Assembly: GCF_004078655.1 (NCBI RefSeq)
Contig: NZ_RZNC01000010.1
Location: 1-47,576, forward strand
Origin: Labedella populi
GTDB lineage: Bacteria; Actinomycetota; Actinomycetes; Actinomycetales; Microbacteriaceae
DNA: 47,576 bases
Reading direction: 5' to 3'
Positions 17,789 through 25,702 of this stretch are shown here, piece after piece. Made by a program: the position numbers and the translations under genes. A model generated the notes under the pieces. It was not told the DNA's origin. It did no database searches and saw nothing but the letters and a program-made list of their open reading frames with translations. The number at the start of each line of letters is the position of its first letter. Positions within the stretch are counted from its first letter, which is position 1.

Positions 17789-18850
17789 CTAACGGGCAGC
17801 CTTGGACGACGATGCTTGATCCGCATCGAGGCGTGGCATCGCAGCCAGAGCGGCGGCCGTGTCGAGCACGGTCTCCTCGGCTGGCCGGGGGTGCCAGTCC
17901 AGGATGTTCCGCGCCTTACTGCCATCGACCGATGTCTGCTTGCCGAGGTTGAGTCGGAGTGATGCCATCTGCGGGTTGAATCGTCCGAGCATCTTGACGA
18001 CGGTGTCCGGCATGTTCTTGGTCGGTACTTTGCGGGAGATTTCTGGAGCTTTCTCGCGCAGAATCCGGGCCATGTCCCGCCACCACAGCCAGTCCCCCGA
18101 CCCGATGAAGCGCTCGCCGGCCGCGAGAGGGCTGGTCATCGAGAGGAGATGGAGGGTCGCGATGTCGCGGACGTCAACGACATCCCAGCCGATGCGCGGC
18201 ACAGCGGGCAAGCCGCCGGTCAAGAGGCGCCGAACGAGCTCCACAGAGCCCTCCTTACTGGGTGCACCCGGAGGAGGACCCTGCATGAACGTGGGAAGCA
18301 CCGTCGACAACTCGAGCCCCGTCTCGTTCGCGAGTCGCCAGGCATCGCGCTCCGCGAAAATCTTGGAGTCGTTGTAGCGACGGGCGGGTGTGCCTGACGG
18401 GGCCGCCCACACCGTCTCGACCCCATACGGGCGTGGATCGTCGGAGATCGCCGCGACGGCCGATGATGTGAGTACGGCCCGCTTGACGCCAGACCGGGCT
18501 GCCGCGCTGAGTACCCTCGCGGCCCCCTCACGCGCGATCCGGATCAGGTCCTCTCCTCCGCTGAACCCCAGCGGGGATGCGGCATGCAGAACATAGTCAA
18601 CGCCCGCGACGGCGTCATCCCATCCCTCCTCGGCGAGCAGGTCGGCGGTGACGAACTCGACCGACGAGGCCCTGTCTTCACCGACGTGCTGAGCAAGCGC
18701 CGCCCGAACCTGAGTCCTTCGCGCCGGGTCGCGAACCGTGGCGCGCGCCGCGTATCCCTGTTCCAGGAGCCGAACGAGCAGCCAACCTGCCAGGTACCCT
18801 GTGCCGCCGGTCACCAGTACCGTCCTGTGGGCCTGAGTTCCTGCATTCAC
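17789..18850 (-). CDS. NAD-dependent epimerase/dihydroflavonol-reductase-like protein
   Basis: 353 residues. I place the start at GTG 18850 because GGAGG sits five bases upstream. In-frame ATGs at 18868 and 18880 have no ribosome site and fall inside a palindrome. The Rossmann motif VTGGTGYLAGW lies near residue 15, with VLHAASP, a serine pair (LTSSAVAA) and the YNDSK form of the catalytic YxxxK. The extended-SDR family covers epimerases, aldehyde reductases and flavonol reductases. Divergent from a MarR regulator. Confidence 0.88.
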   Translation of the reverse strand: MNAGTQAHRTVLVTGGTGYLAGWLLVRLLEQGYAARATVRDPARRTQVRAALAQHVGEDRASSVEFVTADLLAEEGWDDAVAGVDYVLHAASPLGFSGGEDLIRIAREGAARVLSAAARSGVKRAVLTSSAVAAISDDPRPYGVETVWAAPSGTPARRYNDSKIFAERDAWRLANETGLELSTVLPTFMQGPPPGAPSKEGSVELVRRLLTGGLPAVPRIGWDVVDVRDIATLHLLSMTSPLAAGERFIGSGDWLWWRDMARILREKAPEISRKVPTKNMPDTVVKMLGRFNPQMASLRLNLGKQTSVDGSKARNILDWHPRPAEETVLDTAAALAAMPRLDADQASSSKAAR

Positions 18851-18857
18851 AACATCC

Positions 18858-18890
18858 TCCAAACTCATTGAATTATTCATTGAGTTTGGA
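18858..18890. promoter_or_regulatory. Palindrome between MarR and epimerase genes, candidate MarR operator
   Basis: Perfect 10-bp arms TCCAAACTCA / TGAGTTTGGA flank a 13-base AT-rich centre. A -10-like TATCAT (18894-18899) follows immediately and sits six bases before the MarR ATG, so the palindrome covers the -35 region. It also lies just upstream of the epimerase ribosome site. The placement fits control of both divergent genes. Confidence 0.65.
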
Positions 18891-18905
18891 GCGTATCATG
18901 GGTCT

Positions 18906-19373
18906 ATGGCATCGACTTCTCCATCGCATGGCGATCAGACGGCGCCCGCCGACGCAGAGCGAACGGCGGAGATGATCCGCATCCTCCTGGGCCTTGCCGA
19001 CGCGGCGCAGGCGGTGGTGGCCGACGTGCTGGCCGAATTCGATGTCACGGCCTCGGCTGCCGGCGTGCTGTGGGCCCTGGCCCCGGGGGGCGAACCGACC
19101 ACGCTGCGTGAGATCGCCGGGCGTCTGCGATGCGACCCGTCTACCGTCAGCCTCACGGCCGACAAGCTGGAGAGCTTAGGCCTCGTCGTGCGGCAGCCTC
19201 ACCCGAAGGACGGTCGGAAGCGTACGCTGATCTTGACGGACCGCGGATATGAACTCTGGGACGCGATCAGCACAAGACTGCACGGTGCCCGCCTGTTCAC
19301 CGGGCTCGACACGAGCGAACGGGATGCGCTCTACGGACTCCTGGCACAAGTCCAACTTCCTCAGCAGCCGTAG
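18906..19373 (+). CDS. MarR-family transcriptional regulator
   Basis: 155 residues, ATG at 18906. The winged-helix domain shows LREIAGRLRCDPSTVSLTAD, then the wing VVRQPHPKDGRKRTLILTDRG. There is no ribosome site; a -10-like element six bases upstream suggests leaderless expression. Divergent from the epimerase-esterase pair, which it probably represses together with itself through the 18858-18890 palindrome. The following 204 bases (19374-19577) contain nothing recognisable. Confidence 0.9.
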   Translation: MASTSPSHGDQTAPADAERTAEMIRILLGLADAAQAVVADVLAEFDVTASAAGVLWALAPGGEPTTLREIAGRLRCDPSTVSLTADKLESLGLVVRQPHPKDGRKRTLILTDRGYELWDAISTRLHGARLFTGLDTSERDALYGLLAQVQLPQQP

Positions 19374-19577
19374 GCCTTCCTCAGCAGTCACAGGCAGGCC
19401 CGGACCCGCGCACCGCAATCCATCTTTCCGCCAGCGCCGGGATCCGTCGGCGCCGCTCGTGGAAATCTCAACCGGTGGTGCACATCGCGTGGAGTCATCG
19501 TGCGCTTTGCGATCACGGCAAGCGCCGCGGGACCCATCCCACTGAACGCACGTCAGCTTGCGGCCAGCGTCGTCGGA

Positions 19578-20348
19578 CTAGACCTGTGCGAGGCCCCCGT
19601 CGACGAATAGCTCCGCGCCCGTGATCCCGGATGATGCTTCGGACGCCAGGAAGGCAGTCGCCGTCCCGATCTCGCGGGGTTGCAGGAGTCGCCCAAGCGG
19701 GGACCCACCGCCCATCCTTGCCACTGCAGCATCTACCTGGTCACCGCCCACCGCATCGGCGAGGGCGGTGCGAAGGGAGGGGGTGTCGACGGCCCCTAGC
19801 GTAAGGACGTTGACTCGGATCCCCGTGCCACGCAATTCCAGAATCCAAGAACGGACCATGCTCCGAAGAGCGGCCTTCGCTCCGCCATAGAGGCTCATTC
19901 CCTCAGTTCCCTTGACGGAGGCTGTCGAACTGATGATCACGACGGCACCGCTACCACTCATGCGAGCGACCGCTGGCTGGACTGTGAAGAGCACGCCCTT
20001 CACATCGGTGTCGAAGATGTTGTTGAACTGCGCCTCGGTGATTGCTCCCAGCGGATTGCTGTCGCCAATGACGGCGTTCGCCACGACGATATCCACGCCC
20101 CCCCATCGCGCCACGACGTCGTCGTACATGGCAGACATAGCCAACTCGTCGCGGACATCGGCGACGAGTCCGACGCAATCCGGGCCCAGAGCCGCCGCCG
20201 ATGCCCCGACTCGCTGAGCGTCGAGGCCGGTGATCGCCACCCGTGCGCCCTGGGCGATGAGCTCCTCCGCGATGCCCAATCCGACGCCTTGAGACCCTCC
20301 GGTGATGACTGCGACTTTGCCCGCGAGTGGTGTTCCGTAGTTGCTCAT
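19578..20348 (-). CDS. Short-chain dehydrogenase/reductase, TetR-linked
   Basis: 256 residues, ATG at 20348 with GGAGA upstream. TGGSQGVGLGIA is the cofactor motif; the catalytic Ser is in ISSTAS and YxxxK reads YGGAK. The usual NNAG is altered to ANAVIG. It ends in LFVDGGLAQV as in classical SDRs. NAD(P)-dependent oxidoreductase of unknown substrate. Divergent from the TetR gene at 20471 across a 122-base region with two operator-like sites. Confidence 0.9.
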   Translation of the reverse strand: MSNYGTPLAGKVAVITGGSQGVGLGIAEELIAQGARVAITGLDAQRVGASAAALGPDCVGLVADVRDELAMSAMYDDVVARWGGVDIVVANAVIGDSNPLGAITEAQFNNIFDTDVKGVLFTVQPAVARMSGSGAVVIISSTASVKGTEGMSLYGGAKAALRSMVRSWILELRGTGIRVNVLTLGAVDTPSLRTALADAVGGDQVDAAVARMGGGSPLGRLLQPREIGTATAFLASEASSGITGAELFVDGGLAQV

Positions 20349-20410
20349 GTTGGTCTCCGCTCTAGCGGACTTTCGCCACGCGAAACATCCGCAGTATTCT
20401 TGATTCGATC

Positions 20411-20453
20411 CGGACAATCGTCCGCATATGAACAATAACGGACAACTGTCCAC
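20411..20453. promoter_or_regulatory. Two tandem TetR-type operators
   Basis: GGACAATCGTCC (20412-20423, extended to a CGGAC/GTCCG palindrome) and GGACAACTGTCC (20440-20451) share the form GGACAA-NN-GTCC and have centres 28 bp apart. The second lies 19 bases before the TetR ATG. Probable sites of the adjacent TetR, covering both divergent promoters. Confidence 0.65.
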
Positions 20454-20470
20454 TTGTCGAGGAGAGGCCG

Positions 20471-21037
20471 ATGCGGTCAGACGCAAGAGCGAACAAGGAC
20501 AAGATCGTCGCCGCGGCTCGCCAGGTGCTTGAGGCCGGCGACGCGTCGGGGATGGCAGCCATTGCTCGCGAGGCCGGCGTAGGTCAGGGCACGATCTACC
20601 GCCACTTTCCGACCTGGGAAGACTTGGTCATCGAGGTGCACCGAGCAGATATGGACGAGCTCTCCTCCGCCGCGCCGGACCTGCTGCGTCAGCACCCGCC
20701 AATGGAGGCACTTCGGCGATGGCTGGTGATGCTCGCAGACTACGGCCGCCTTAAGAACGCACTTGGCGACGCCATGGCGACCGCACTGCACAATGCACTA
20801 GGGCGGACCGTTCAAACGCCCGATCTCAGTGCACTACGCACCTTGCTCGAGGCCGCCCAGTCCGAGGGCTCCGTCCGTCAGGACGTCACCGCCGAAGACG
20901 TGTTCCTCCTCGTAGGATTTCTCTGGCGAATCGAACCCGCCCCCGATCGCTCCGCACGCACCGGGCGGTTGCTCGACGCCGTTCTCCGAGGCCTACAACC
21001 AGGTCCATCCATGCCGCGACGTGACCGGCCGCACTGA
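20471..21037 (+). CDS. TetR-family regulator of the adjacent SDR
   Basis: 188 residues, ATG at 20471 with GGAGAGG five bases upstream. The helix-turn-helix reads MAAIAREAGVGQGTIYRHF (about residues 28-46). The C-terminal domain resembles the SbtR-like group with FLLVGFLWRIEP. Divergent from the SDR at 19578-20348; likely autoregulatory through the paired GGACAA sites. An intrinsic terminator overlaps its stop codon. Confidence 0.92.
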   Translation: MRSDARANKDKIVAAARQVLEAGDASGMAAIAREAGVGQGTIYRHFPTWEDLVIEVHRADMDELSSAAPDLLRQHPPMEALRRWLVMLADYGRLKNALGDAMATALHNALGRTVQTPDLSALRTLLEAAQSEGSVRQDVTAEDVFLLVGFLWRIEPAPDRSARTGRLLDAVLRGLQPGPSMPRRDRPH

Positions 21038-21050
21038 AGTGCGGCATTTT
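21028..21050 (+). terminator. Intrinsic terminator overlapping the TetR stop codon
   Basis: Stem GCCGCAC / GTGCGGC, loop TGAA (which contains the TGA stop), followed by ATTTT. A compact rho-independent terminator. The rest of 21051-21315 shows nothing recognisable. Confidence 0.75.
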
Positions 21051-21315
21051 CGGCCGCAACATCGTTAGCAGCCGCGTGTCCCTGGTTCGTGAACCAGAGC
21101 AGCAAGTCGCGAGAAGGACACGAAGCCACTCCGTCCGAGGGCCGGTTCAGATCATGGGCGCGATGCGGTCCTTGGCAAACCTGAAACGGCGGGAACTCAC
21201 GAGTGCAGAGCCAGTGTAGGGGCGGGTGAGGTGTGATTTCGCGGAACTCACACCCTCGCCTTTGTCTCGACTCTCGCCAAGGAGCGGGCGCGGTCGGCGG
21301 GATGCGCGCGACCGG

Positions 21316-21897
21316 TCAGCTGTAGCCGCGTTTGAGCATCATCCCGGCAGCTTTGTCGAACTCTTCCTCGGTGGGGATGGTGAAGTCCAGCGCATCGGCA
21401 TAGCGGGTGACGATGTTGAAGATCGCGGCCACGGCAGCGGCGTCGACGAGTTGGGCTTGGGACGTGCCGGCGCTGAACGCCGCTTGTGCGTGGGTCGCGT
21501 CCAGCTTGTCCGGCTCTCGTGTCATGGTCTCCAGGAAGGAGAGCGTGGCGCGCAGCCTTTCCGGTATGGGGGCCGTTCGGTAGTCGGCCAGGCACGCGTT
21601 GACGGTCTGCGGGTCGGTGCCGCGGACGGCGATGGCGCGGTGGGCGCCGATGCAGAAGGTGCAGGAGTTCCAGTGGGCGACCATCGCGGCCATGAGCTCG
21701 CGTTCGCCGATGCTCCATTCACTGGGGCCGCGCATCGCCGCCTGGGTCCATGCGCCGAACATCGGTCCGACGAAGCCCTTGTGGTAGAACGCGACTCTGG
21801 CGGCATCGGGGAGGCGGATGCCGGAGACGGCAGAGATGATCCGGATCAAGGTGCGGGAGCGCAGGGTGTCGCCGCGCTCGACGTCAGGAAGCCGCAT
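21316..21897 (-). CDS. Carboxymuconolactone-decarboxylase/AhpD-like protein
   Basis: 193 residues from ATG 21897, preceded by GAGGGGG. An in-frame TTG at 21912 is the alternative start. The AhpD-type active site is CTFCIGAH near residue 84, with the two redox cysteines and the downstream His. The family includes alkyl-hydroperoxidase partners and true decarboxylases, and CxxC members are generally peroxidase-like. It overlaps the preceding 110-residue gene by 14 bases and sits at the end of the ArsR-led operon. Confidence 0.85.
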   Translation of the reverse strand: MRLPDVERGDTLRSRTLIRIISAVSGIRLPDAARVAFYHKGFVGPMFGAWTQAAMRGPSEWSIGERELMAAMVAHWNSCTFCIGAHRAIAVRGTDPQTVNACLADYRTAPIPERLRATLSFLETMTREPDKLDATHAQAAFSAGTSQAQLVDAAAVAAIFNIVTRYADALDFTIPTEEEFDKAAGMMLKRGYS

Positions 21898-22216
21898 CGC
21901 CGGCCCCCTCAATCGCCCGGACGGCCGCGTCCCACCGACTCAGTCCGGCCCCGATGCAGGCGGACATGATGATCTCGAACGCGCCCTTGTCGCTGCCGGT
22001 CGCGTCTCGAACGGCCACGACGTGCGCGTCCGTGACCCGGTAGGCCGCTTCCCCGATCTGTCGGGCAAGGTCGTCGTAGGGTTGGGCGATCGGGGAGCCT
22101 CCAGCGGCCCGCTCCAGTGCGGCGGCCCGCAAGGAGGCGTCTGCCTCGCCGCCGCTGCCAGTGACGGCTGCGCGGAGCGCGTGGGCGAGCTGCTGGTTCA
22201 CGTTGAAGGATTCCAT
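21884..22216 (-). CDS. Small helical protein, partner of the AhpD-like gene
   Basis: 110 residues, ATG at 22216. No transmembrane or signal segment. The second half (GSDKGAFEIIMSACIGAGLSR) resembles an AhpD-fold helix pair without the CxxC, so it may be a structural partner of the overlapping downstream AhpD-like protein. I do not recognise a named family. It lies 28 bases after the SRPBCC gene, in the same operon. Confidence 0.7.
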   Translation of the reverse strand: MESFNVNQQLAHALRAAVTGSGGEADASLRAAALERAAGGSPIAQPYDDLARQIGEAAYRVTDAHVVAVRDATGSDKGAFEIIMSACIGAGLSRWDAAVRAIEGAGDAAS

Positions 22217-22244
22217 CGGTGGTTTCTCTAGGCTTTGCGGAGGT

Positions 22245-22739
22245 TCAGGCGGATGGTGTGGGGCGCTCGACGGCGACACGGAAGCGTTCGAGGTAGAGCG
22301 GCCAGCCATTTCCGGTCTCCAGGTTGATGAAGCCCTCCCATCCGGCGCCGTGCCGGTCCAGGTGTCGGTGCTCAAGTTCGACGCGGGTGCGCGCCGCGGA
22401 TTCGGGGGTGAAGCGGATTTCGACTTCGCTCGTCCGGGTCGGGTCCGGCTCGATCTCCCACTGCGGGCTGATGTCCCAGCTGAGCACGAGCCGGTGCGGG
22501 GGCTCGTAGGCGAGCACCCTCGCCCAGGTGCAGGTGCTGCCGTCGGTGCCGATGTCATAGACAGTGCCGCCGGTCCGAGGTTCCATGACAGTGCGGTCGA
22601 TTGCGACCGAGAGCAGGTTGTGCTCGTGGGGCTTGATGTCGTCAAAGCGTTCGGTGAAGACACGGAACGCGTGCTCGGCGGGGGCATCGACGATCACCGT
22701 AGCGTGGATGCTGGTGAGTTCTTCGGGTGAGGCGCTCAT
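22245..22739 (-). CDS. SRPBCC/AHSA1-family protein
   Basis: 164 residues. The ATG at 22739 overlaps the ArsR stop codon (ATGA). The START-like fold is recognisable from VDAPAEHAFRVFTERFDD near residue 20, GGTVYDIGTDGS and the C-terminal GWEGFINLE. ArsR-SRPBCC pairs are very common in actinobacteria; the SRPBCC protein is usually a small hydrophobic-ligand binder of unknown role. Confidence 0.88.
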   Translation of the reverse strand: MSASPEELTSIHATVIVDAPAEHAFRVFTERFDDIKPHEHNLLSVAIDRTVMEPRTGGTVYDIGTDGSTCTWARVLAYEPPHRLVLSWDISPQWEIEPDPTRTSEVEIRFTPESAARTRVELEHRHLDRHGAGWEGFINLETGNGWPLYLERFRVAVERPTPSA

Positions 22740-23071
22740 CGTGACGGGGTTCCTTCCTGTGCTGTGGCGTTCGCCTGATAGGTCTGTTCGGCGAGGGTCT
22801 TGAACGTCGCGAGCGTCTGGGTCCAATAGAATTCCAGCTCCTGCCGAAGCCCGGCCAGACCGTCATGCCGAGGCCGATAAAGACGTTCACGCCCTTGACG
22901 GCGAACGTCCACCAGCCCGGCGTCCAGAAGGACCCGCAGGTGCTGGGACACGGCTGGACGGCTCACCGGCAGTTCCCGAGCGATCTCCGTCACTGAGCAC
23001 GGACCAGCCGCAACCCGGCTGAACACCCGGCGCCGGGTCGGATCAGCCAGCGCGTACCAGGGATCGATCAT
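22736..23071 (-). CDS. ArsR-family winged-helix regulator
   Basis: 111 residues from ATG 23071; GTG codons at 23083 and 23074 are alternatives, and none has a clear ribosome site. Family marks: ALADPTRRRVFSRV, then CSVTEIARELPVSRPAVSQH and LRVLLDAGLV. The metal-binding ELCVC box is absent, so it is not a classical metal sensor. First gene of a four-gene unit with SRPBCC, a 110-residue protein and the AhpD-like protein. Confidence 0.9.
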   Translation of the reverse strand: MIDPWYALADPTRRRVFSRVAAGPCSVTEIARELPVSRPAVSQHLRVLLDAGLVDVRRQGRERLYRPRHDGLAGLRQELEFYWTQTLATFKTLAEQTYQANATAQEGTPSR

Positions 23072-23088
23072 CACGACAGACACAACAG

Positions 23089-23104
23089 GTAAGTTACCAC
23101 TTAC
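23089..23104. promoter_or_regulatory. Inverted repeat upstream of ArsR (GTAAGT/ACTTAC)
   Basis: Six-bp arms around TACC, 18 bases upstream of the ArsR ATG. The size and AT-rich character fit an ArsR operator. Assignment is inference. Confidence 0.45.
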
Positions 23105-23107
23105 GCA

Positions 23108-23425
23108 TCACCGTTGGTGAGGCGGATCGATCTGTTCGAGCGTCTTCGCATTGCGGGTGGCCAAGTCGACGCCGATGCCGAACAAGTCGCTGACGCCGCG
23201 GTTGTCGCCTCCGCTGGCGTATATCTCCCGGATGAGGTGGCCAGTGCGTAGCGCCTGCGCCGAGATACCAGATGTCCGCCAGGGGAACTGGTGGCCGGGC
23301 GCGCTGAGTGGCCTGCCCGACACCTCGGCCATCCGCGAGATCGTCGAGGCAATCACGGTCGGCGCTGAGCCGGGACGTCGACCCGACTGATCAATACCAT
23401 CAACGTGCGCGTTCACGAATCCCAT
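23108..23425 (-). pseudogene. Unrecognised remnant, possibly the C-terminus of a mobile-element protein
   Basis: The open frame ends with HLIREIYASGGDNRGVSDLF followed by GIGVDLATRNAKTLEQ, which reads like genuine protein. The upstream part loses coherence and no ribosome site precedes any start. The ending recalls the helical tail of some actinobacterial tyrosine recombinases, but this is a weak impression. No catalytic motifs are visible. It lies among truncated genes, so I treat it as a fragment. Confidence 0.3.
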
Positions 23426-23429
23426 CGTT

Positions 23430-23468
23430 GTTTCGGGATTGCGCGGAAGCCTTCGGGAATCCCGAAAC
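23430..23468. repeat. Inverted repeat with perfect 11-bp arms
   Basis: GTTTCGGGATT and AATCCCGAAAC flank 17 bases. It lies in a gene-poor stretch beside gene fragments. It could be a recombination core, a transposon end pair or a terminator, but no T-run follows. About 100 bases further right two similar GTTGAG(A/G)CAG motifs occur. Confidence 0.4.
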
Positions 23469-23610
23469 ACCGTCATCCGACCATCCGCGCAGCCCACCCC
23501 AGACAACATGAGGGCACGGCGCACCTGGTGGGTGTGAGACGCCGCAACGAACCCGTAGCAGTTGAGACAGAACCCCGTAAGTTCGCGAATCCTGAAGCCG
23601 GTTGAGGCAG

Positions 23611-24182
23611 TTACTTGGCGAGGGTGCGGATGGCCATGTCGTCAACGCTGGGTAGATGCCGCTTGACGGAGTCCTCGGCGGCTGCGGCGATTCTGTTCGC
23701 CTCGGCGAGGGAGACATCGTGGACGCGGATGACGGCTTCGCCGTGGAGGCGGTGCCCGATCCAGCGGAGCCGGACCTGGTCGATGCCGGTGACTTCGTGT
23801 TCGAGGGCATGCTCGGCCGTGGCGAGGAGTTCCGTTTCGATGCCGTCCATGCGTCGTCGTCCGACGGAGCGAACGGTGCCGATCAGGAGCACGACGATCA
23901 TCGCGGAAATCAGCAGGCCCACGATCGGGTCGGCGAGAGGGAAGCCGAGGAGCACGCCGATGCCGCCGATCACGACGGCGAGGGAGGTGAACCCGTCGGT
24001 GCGGGCGTGGACACCGTCGGCGACGAGGGCGGCGGAGCCGATCTTGCGGCCGACGCGGATGCGGAAGATCGCGACGGCCTCGTTGCCGAGGAAGCCGATG
24101 ACGCCCCCAGCTATCACCCAGCCGAGGTAGCTGATCGGTTGGGGGTTGATGATGCGGTCGATGGCCTGCCACGCTGCCACCT
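23611..24182 (-). pseudogene. C-terminal half of a cation-diffusion-facilitator transporter
   Basis: From IDRIINPQP onward the frame encodes the last membrane helices and the cytoplasmic domain of a CDF transporter: LVADGVHARTDGFTSLAVV carries the HxxxD metal site, then ADPIVGLLIS and a C-terminal domain with GHRLHGEAVIRV. The first two or three helices and the other half of the transport site are missing. The frame is instead fused to part of a GMC oxidoreductase. Non-functional as a transporter by this reading. Confidence 0.7.
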
Positions 24183-24703
24183 CTCGCCGATCGAGACCGC
24201 GTAGTCGGCCAGCCTCGACCCCACCTCCACCGCGGAGCTGTACGACACCGGTCTCCGGCTCCGCGTCCTCCATCGCGACAGTGCGCACTGGGGCGTGCCC
24301 AGTCAGCGGGTCGACGCTCACGGGACGCACGCGCAGCATGTGGGCGGCGAGGTCGTAGTATGGGTCGAGGGCATCCCTGTCATAGCCATCCGGCCACGAG
24401 TCAAAGACCTCCCGCGGGGGGCCGGGCGAACACGCTCGCGTAAACGAGCGATCCGCCACCCCACCCGGCGGCCTGCACACTCACCATGCGGTCGAGCCAG
24501 CGGATGTCATAGAGACCGTGGTCCCTCGACCACAGCCAGTCATGATCGACCGATGCGGTGTCCCGGGGGAAGTCGCCCGGCTCCCATCGGCGGCCACGTT
24601 CCAGCACCACCACCGACAAGCCCGCCTGCGCGAGCCGGGCGGCGGCGACCGCACCCCCGAACCCGCTGCAAATAACTGCCGCGTCGACGATCAACCGCTC
24701 CAT
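24183..24703 (-). pseudogene. GMC-type FAD oxidoreductase, frameshifted and truncated
   Basis: The ATG at 24703 has a good GGAGGT site. The N-terminus is the FAD-binding fold (AVICSGFGGAVAAARLAQA, then VVLERGRRW) with GWGGGSLVYASVFARPP. One extra base near 24413-24416 shifts the frame; the continuation (REVFDSWPDGYDRDALDPYYD) is in the next frame. Homology stops near 24270, and a short unexplained stretch leads into the CDF half. The family includes cholesterol-oxidase-like enzymes of more than 500 residues. It is divergent from a TetR gene and shares its operators. Confidence 0.75.
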
Positions 24704-24734
24704 CGTGTCCACCTCCGAACCAGAAGCCCCTGGT

Positions 24735-24775
24735 GAGTGATTGACCAATCACCCGGAGTGAGTGTACAGTCACTC
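24735..24775. promoter_or_regulatory. Two adjacent TetR operators of the form GAGTGA-N8-TCACYC
   Basis: Site A is 24735-24754 (GAGTGA N8 TCACCC) and site B is 24756-24775 (GAGTGA N8 TCACTC). Site B overlaps a -10-like TACAGT that lies eight bases before the TetR ATG. A third copy lies at 25381-25400. The shared architecture identifies these as sites of the TetR encoded at 24778. Confidence 0.75.
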
Positions 24776-24777
24776 TC

Positions 24778-25341
24778 ATGACCACGCGAAGCTCAATCCT
24801 CTCCACCGCCGACACTCGTCGCCCCCTTGTCGCCGCTGCGGCATTGCGCGCCTTCGCACGCGGCGGGTATCACGGGACGACGGTGGCCAATGTCGCGAGC
24901 GAGGCGAAGATTTCTCCCGCGTACGTCTTCAAGCTCTACCCCGGAAAAGAATCGCTGTTTGTCGCCGCGCTTGAAGTCTGCTTCGACGAGATCATCGACG
25001 CACTGGCCGAGGGCGCTGACGCCGCAGTCGACCCTGCACCCGCGGCGGTGCTTGAGTCGATGGGCGATGCCTACGCCGCCCTGATCCGCGACCGCACACT
25101 GCTCATGCTCCAGGTACATGCCCAGTCTGTCGCCGACGTGTCCGAGATCGGAGACGCACTCCGCGCAGGCCTTGCCAAGGTCACCAACTTCGCCAAGCAG
25201 CGCTCAGTTGGCTCTGACGACGAGGTGCAGCGGTTCATGGCTTTCGGTCAGCTCTGTCACCTGATCGTCACTGCCCGAATCGACGAGATCCCGGCGAGCT
25301 GGGCCCAGATCCTGTCGCACGGCATCCGCCACCCAGACTGA
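24778..25341 (+). CDS. TetR-family regulator of the MFS exporter unit
   Basis: 187 residues, ATG at 24778, probably leaderless because a -10-like TACAGT is only eight bases upstream. The helix-turn-helix reads TTVANVASEAKISPAYVFKLY (split by the turn, about residues 38-58) and is followed by GKESLFVAALE. It sits between the broken GMC gene (divergent) and the MFS exporter (same strand). Operators of the same form precede both itself and the exporter unit, so it likely represses all of them and senses an exporter substrate. Confidence 0.92.
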   Translation: MTTRSSILSTADTRRPLVAAAALRAFARGGYHGTTVANVASEAKISPAYVFKLYPGKESLFVAALEVCFDEIIDALAEGADAAVDPAPAAVLESMGDAYAALIRDRTLLMLQVHAQSVADVSEIGDALRAGLAKVTNFAKQRSVGSDDEVQRFMAFGQLCHLIVTARIDEIPASWAQILSHGIRHPD

Positions 25342-25380
25342 CCCAATCCCACCGCCGCGCGCGGTTTCGTAGATCCGAAA

Positions 25381-25400
25381 GAGTGAGTGACTATTCACTC
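25381..25400. promoter_or_regulatory. Third GAGTGA-N8-TCACTC operator, before the MFS unit
   Basis: Matches site B (24756-24775) at both arms and in the flanking TC. It overlaps a possible -10 (TATTCA) and lies 22 bases before the first small reading frame, so the TetR should control the exporter promoter directly. Confidence 0.7.
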
Positions 25401-25422
25401 TCCCACAGTGAAAGGAGGAGAC

Positions 25423-25563
25423 ATGAAGAACGAGACCACGATGCGCTGGGTCGCCCTCGCCCCGCTCGCTCATCGCCATCGCGATGTTCAGCCAGTGGAG
25501 CTGACCACCACCATGCATCACCCCCTTCCGCACGACCTTCAACTGAAAGGACAAGAACCATGA
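25423..25563 (+). pseudogene. Small peptide gene, probably frameshifted membrane peptide
   Basis: The ATG at 25423 has a very strong AAAGGAGGAG site. Read straight, it gives 46 mostly polar residues and overlaps the next ATG (ATGA). In the next frame the same DNA reads IAIAMFSQWS followed by a stop at 25502. The opening MRWVALAPL would then continue into a typical short membrane helix. I think a one-base indel near 25465-25475 broke a roughly 27-residue membrane peptide, similar in design to the following gene. Confidence 0.5.
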
Positions 25564-25691
25564 CCGACAACGTCACCCCCGCGACCACCCCGGCCGCCTC
25601 CCGCACCGGACAGGGCGAGAAGACCGCGTGGTGGATCACGTTCGGCGTACTCACGCTCGCCATCGTCACCATGCTCAGCCTCTGGAACTGA
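25560..25691 (+). CDS. 43-residue single-helix membrane peptide
   Basis: The ATG at 25560 has AAAGGA upstream and overlaps the previous frame. After a Thr/Ala-rich start comes one helix (WWITFGVLTLAIVTMLSLW). Located between the operator and the MFS exporter in the same direction, it may be an accessory peptide of the transporter. No family is recognised. Confidence 0.65.
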   Translation: MTDNVTPATTPAASRTGQGEKTAWWITFGVLTLAIVTMLSLWN

Positions 25692-25702
25692 CGCGCATGA
25701 GC

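Noticed and set aside
18851-18880. ATG starts at 18880 or 18868 for the epimerase gene
   Set aside because: They lie in the palindromic operator and have no ribosome site. The GTG at 18850 has GGAGG at ideal spacing.
19374-19577. Possible small gene between MarR and the TetR-linked SDR
   Set aside because: No frame has a ribosome site or coherent composition.
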